Assembly: GCA_903813345.2 (NCBI GenBank)
Contig: CAIIXF020000012.1
Location: forward strand, 32,804,501 to 32,868,500
DNA: 64,000 nt
Origin: Owenia fusiformis
Taxonomy: Eukaryota; Annelida; Polychaeta; Sabellida; Oweniidae
Direction of reading: 5' to 3'
Both the position numbers and the translations under genes were made by a program. Positions 60,301 through 64,000 of this stretch are shown piece after piece. Within the stretch, counting starts at the first letter, position 1, and each line of letters starts with the position of its first letter. The notes below the pieces were generated by a model. That model made no database searches, was not told the origin of the DNA, and saw nothing but the letters and a program-made list of their open reading frames with translations.

Positions 60301-63300
60301 GGAATTTTTAGTGGTGCACGTTTCCAGGCCAGTAGGAATACAAAGGAACAAGAAAATAAGAATCAAGCTGCAACTAAGAACACAGCTTCTTCCTCTGCAA
60401 GTTCTGCAAATAAACAAAGGTATGAAAAAAACTCTTTAATTCATTATTCAAAATCAATTTTGTAACACTTTACCCATATATAATCCATAGAAAATTGAAA
60501 TATAAAGACCCTTAGAATGTCATATGATTCAACAAATCTTTTTTATGTTAAAGGACTGCTCAAAGCTATGCAAACTCGTATCTGTCAGTTGAGGGTGGTG
60601 ATCAAGAAATAGCATCGATAATTAGTGACATGTATGATCCTGGATTCAAGTCAAAACTCGAGGCGTGGCTACAGTCGATCCCGGAATACCCCAGGCCATT
60701 TTCCTTCAATCTAGGAAAGATTACAGAGCTGTTTGATATGAACGTAGAATCCCTTTTTCCAGACGATACAAACCAAGGATGTTTGGGAGGGGAGTATGTA
60801 TATTTCAGCTTTCTTTTTGCGCTTGGAAATATGTAATAAATGAGATGGCAATGATAACCAATGTACACTCCCCTCCATAAGTTTGGCAACCTTTTTCCCC
60901 CATTGAACTACGTGCTAAAGCCTCTTTACCTTTGAATTTTTATTTACTTAACCTGCGATGAAAATACTTATACTATTGATGGAAACGTATTTGACTTAAA
61001 TTCCAATACCTCCAAATTTTCTCAATTTTTTTCCTCAATTACAATAGGTCGAAAATTGATGATAATTTTGATGAATTTTTGGAAATCGACATTCCCATGT
61101 TAACCAATGGGAAATGGTAGGTTTGCCGCAAGTCATATTACAGAATATCCATCTATCCGAGTCCTTGCAAAAATACGAGTTAGGCAGGCAATTGAATTTC
61201 CTAACTTTATTTAACAAAAAATTGATATGTTTCTTCAGGTTCAACAAAGTTATAGGGCTTTAAAGTCAAAATTATTTTTCAAAAAACCTCTCCCATTGAA
61301 ATAACACAGGAGGCGAAAAAATTTTCAAAAATGACTTTGAAGCGCTGTAACTTTAATATTCATCAAATAAACTAAACACTTAGTGTTCAAAAAAGTTAGA
61401 CAATTCAATTTTCTATATAAAAATATTTTTTGCTGAATCTTTTACTGAAAATATATCCTGATTTCTGATTTTCCCCGAACCCTCCATTTCCCATTGGATT
61501 ACATGGGAATGACGATTTTCAAAAATTCATCAATTTTCGACCTATTGCAATTGAGGAAATAATTGAGAAAATTTGGAGGTATTGGAAATAAAGTCAAATT
61601 ACGTTTACATCAATATTATAAGTTATTTCATCGCCGGTTCAGTAAATAAAAATTCAAAGGTAAAGAGGCTTTAACACGTACTTCAATGGGGAAAAAAGGT
61701 TGCCAAACTTATGGAGGGGAGTGTACTTATGAATAGAATAATATATTCCAGAAGAGCTGCAATAACGATTAATCTAGTTCATATCTCAAAAGAATATTGT
61801 TGAAAAGTATATAAATGAGATGTCCATCTATCTATATTTTTTATTCTACACTTAGTGTACTAATTGAATAATAACATAAAAAAAGTAAAGATATCTATTG
61901 GGAAAATGAATAACGGGAGGATATTGCCACGATATACTCCAGAAAACCAAAATGCGAAGGATATTGTGACATATACTCCGCTTGTTGATTTCCCATCAAA
62001 TTGAACTATTTGACATAAAATTTATTTTTCAATGATATTATACATTGTCATTTAGTACACTGCTACGTAGTCACGGTGCCCATGTCAAGCTGCGCGCCTA
62101 CTTAGGCGCGCAGTTTGTTTCGATCACGAACTGCGTGCCTAACAACATTGCATCATTTAAGTTGGAGTCTGTATTTTGAAACGCAATTAAAAGACATTTA
62201 TCCTGCATTGTTTTCTTGTTCAATGCGTTCATTCTGTGGCAAATATACGAATCTTGTAAATACTAGCAAAGAGTATGTGAAAATGAATTTAAGTTTTAAA
62301 ACATAAGCAGATTAATGGCATTTTCGTCATTGATTTAACGGTAATTTATACGTAAATCGATCTAGCACTTTAAACATAAATGACAAATACTTTAGACTCG
62401 TTTTATATTTAATTCCTTACGCATTTATCATGTATAATTCAAAATATTTCGAGATAAAACAGATAATCAGAATTAAAAAGAAATAAAGCACAAACTGCCA
62501 GACTGCGCGCCTAGTTTAGCCAGAAATTACAAACTGTGCGCATACACTATTAAAACTACATATTATCATTGGAATTTCTGCAGAGGCACGTGTAGGTGTT
62601 TTTCATATAGCTTTGGAATTTTTGCTTTATCGTAGATTTTATGAGATTTTCTTATTGAAAGTCAAAATGTATAATAGAAGTGACAATTAAGTTGGGAACG
62701 AAAAAACGTTTATTTTCAGATCACCATCTTGGTGGATGGACTCTCATAGTGTTTCAATTATGGGGTTCTACTATTAGACACATATGTGCCTTACATATGG
62801 CGCTTACGTTTTCTAATAATACAAAACAAGCTTGGATAGGCAAGCATTTTGGAAATATTAGGCACGCAGTTTGGGAAATACATGTGAATATAGGCGCGCA
62901 GTTTGACAAGAAAAATGTTTAAATCACGTTTATGGCGTATTATCGTTTTGGACACAAACTATGCTGCTTTTAATCAGATGGAGTGATCCTATATATTCTA
63001 GCATTCACAGACACAATGGCTGAATAAACGACAAATGACGATAAAAAGACATAGATATAACTCTACACTGTAAATTTTGAACACTGAAGTTACTTAAGAC
63101 CCTTATATTGAGATAACTAGGTTTACATCGGGAACAACATTGAGTAATATGAGTAAATTAAGTTCATCTTCACAGAATGGTACTATCTTCAGAACGAGAC
63201 AAACCTTTATTTTTCGTATTTTGGCTCTTTTTGGGAGTCGTGTCCTCCCCGTCTTCCATTCTGAAATATGCGCGCAGTTTGTCAGAGTTTCAAACTGCGT

Positions 63301-63784
63301 GCCTAGTAGGTACGCTGCTTGACATGGGCATCGTGGTAGTAAGTGTAGGATAATAAGAACATCCAATGATTTTTCTGAATATCATCTTAATCTACTCGGT
63401 AATATTGATATACATGTATGCATTCGTTCACTTCGCTCTCTCGTACATATGTTAATATAACCTTGTAGATAAAAATGATTTTCATAGGATATACTATAAA
63501 TACATTATTTTCAAAGTGACCATATATATACCATATGGAAACTTGAAAATTTTTCTAAACGAAATATAAGACAATCTTTGCAAAATAAACGATTGTTTAT
63601 TCTTAGTGTTAAGAAGGACTCTGTCACGGGAAAATACTACTTTGAAAGTAAAAAGACCGTTGGAAAAGAAATTAAAACAGTAAAGAATTATTGCAAGTAT
63701 GGGACAAGCAAGAAAGATTTTCAAGATCAGTTTGACAAGCGAAGACTTGCTTTGGAAAGAGCTATCGCAGTTTATATGGAGGAG
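51312..63784 (+). CDS. Copy B: paralogous MACPF gene, first 12 exons (partial)
   Basis: Exons: 51312-51390, 51939-52019, 52346-52602, 56448-56551, 57214-57355, 57646-57758, 58079-58441, 59203-59318, 59695-59868, 60275-60419, 60554-60793, 63607-63784. Sizes and phases equal those of copy A except exon 2, which is one codon shorter. The ATG at 51321 aligns with that of copy A; an in-frame ATG at 51312 would add three residues. All 12 exons are open, with the signal peptide and the RWGTHFIKSAKFGG signature intact, so the gene appears functional. The last exon seen uses donor GAG|GTGAGC. The C-terminal modules should follow to the right of the window and could differ. Confidence 0.88.
52707..55842. 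mobile_element. 3.1-kb inverted-repeat element with 9-bp target duplication in intron 3 of copy B
   Basis: Starts GGGTTTACGAAAAACACCGA, ends ..TTTTTCGTAAACCC, and is flanked by the direct repeat GAAAACTAT (52698-52706 and 55843-55851). Subterminal 'ggtcggtggtcgg' motifs occur at both ends. A 9-bp duplication with G-rich ends fits a Mutator-like (MULE) element. No transposase is recognised inside. It carries a minisatellite foldback unit. Confidence 0.85.
53376..54143. repeat. Foldback element with minisatellite arms (copy 2)
   Basis: The left arm is ~11 copies of 'aagacaactcatccc' (53376-53553). The right arm is ~9 copies of the complement 'gggatgagttgtctt' (53989-54143). About 435 bp lie between. 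ORFs rich in Lys/Thr/His/Pro and Ser/Gln/Asp are by-products. Confidence 0.9.
56712..57145. mobile_element. TTAA-flanked element in intron 4 of copy B
   Basis: Ends GGTGTCACTCC and GGAGTGACACC directly flanked by TTAA on both sides (56708-56711, 57146-57149). 434 bp. The TTAA target is that of piggyBac- or Kolobok-type transposons. Confidence 0.85.
57214..63784 (+). CDS. Copy B exons 5-12: MACPF domain
   Basis: Exon for exon match to copy A. The main difference is in exon 7: the Ser/Gly-rich loop reads GTSVHGGAGLGFFSASVYGG against GTSISGRGGRGFLSASVSGG in copy A. Exon 10 is also variable in its Lys/Gln/Ser tract. Other exons differ by scattered substitutions. This concentrates divergence in solvent-exposed loops. 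Confidence 0.88.
58600..59190. repeat. Repeats in intron 7 of copy B
   Basis: 'cctatgctaagtagagttt' at 58718 faces 'aactctacttggtatagga' at 59022, enclosing an A-rich tract of 'gaaaaaattgaaaaa' repeats (58850-59020). 59043-59185 is a hairpin with 'gtttggatattgggttcatc' and '..ataaaccccgtatccaaaac' arms, related to that at 14874-15000. Confidence 0.72.
60866..61723. mobile_element. TA-flanked 858-bp element in intron 11 of copy B
   Basis: Same ends (CACTCCCCTCCATAAGTTTG) and TA flanks as 41969-42700. Not at the orthologous intron, so the two arose from separate insertions. Confidence 0.92.
61855..63495. repeat. Inverted copy of the 16958-17340 composite hairpin, split by an insertion
   Basis: 61855-62061 and 63343-63495 together match the reverse of 16958-17340, including 'cgatatactcc', 'ggagtatat' and 'ataagaacatcc..gattttctgaatatc' blocks. 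The two parts are separated by the element below. Confidence 0.75.
62062..63342. mobile_element. 1.28-kb element with TGCCCATGTCAAGC ends in intron 11 of copy B
   Basis: Left 'cacggtgcccatgtcaagc(t)gcg' faces right 'cgc(t)gcttgacatgggcatcgtg'. The motif 'gcgcgcagtttg' or 'caaactgcg' recurs at least eight times in both orientations along the element. No coding sequence recognised. Confidence 0.8.
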
Positions 63785-64000
63785 GTGAGCGGAGAAGTTT
63801 TTACATTGGGATCCAACACTTTCCTGTTTATCATGTAGTGAATGAGAACTTGAAAGAATTGTGCTTTGAAAATGAATATTCACATTTCAAGAAACTCTTT
63901 TTTTCATTTTTGAAATTGCTTTTTTAAACCCTGAGCCACAAACATCTTGTTAGCATACGATTTTTGTGCAAATGTAAATACGTGTATTTTGAATTTCTGT

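Overview
This is an AT-rich eukaryotic window from an invertebrate animal. Genes are split into many short exons with GT-AG introns. The encoded domains are animal extracellular modules (MACPF, kringle, F5/8C, olfactomedin), and transposon relics are dense. A marine lophotrochozoan such as a bivalve mollusc would fit, because of the cgtccgtccg-type foldback repeats and the large number of small DNA-transposon relics, but that placement is inference.

Layout. Positions 1-4257 are the 5' end of an LTR retrotransposon on the minus strand: a candidate long LTR containing a 90-bp tandem array, a tRNA-Leu primer binding site, and the start of an uninterrupted gag-like ORF that leaves the window. Positions 5601-6032 hold a short intronless gene for the N-terminal domain of the Crypton/DUF3504 group. 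Positions 7858-9081 hold the last two exons of an olfactomedin-domain gene. Positions 9281-14215 are a satellite array split by a nest of inverted-repeat transposons, one with a decayed Tc1-like transposase. Positions 14690-19850 are repeats that include a decayed F5/8C exon.

The main content is two tandem plus-strand copies of one multi-exon gene. Copy A (19852-45226) is complete: 23 coding exons, every junction in phase, about 1302 residues. Its order is signal peptide, Gly/Ala-rich helical N-terminus, MACPF domain with the WGTHF..GG signature, an unrecognised beta-rich stretch, a farnesoic-acid-O-methyltransferase-like (FAMeT) domain, a furin/growth-factor-receptor-like Cys-rich segment, a kringle and a terminal F5/8C (discoidin) domain. 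Copy B (51312 to past 63784) has the same first 12 exons at the same phases and leaves the window after the MACPF part. Homology also covers the 5' flanks, so the duplicated unit is about 32 kb. The F5/8C relic at 15.37-15.66 kb shows that a third copy once lay upstream.

As predicted, the product is a secreted pore-former-type protein whose C-terminal modules could bind glycans, lipids or proteins on a target. This points to an innate-defence or offensive/egg-protein role, which cannot be settled from sequence alone. Introns and intergenic DNA hold inverted-repeat elements of several superfamilies with readable target-site duplications (TA, TTAA, 8 bp, 9 bp), foldback elements with minisatellite arms, recurrent hairpin families, and a set of pseudo-exons in front of exon 15 of copy A.
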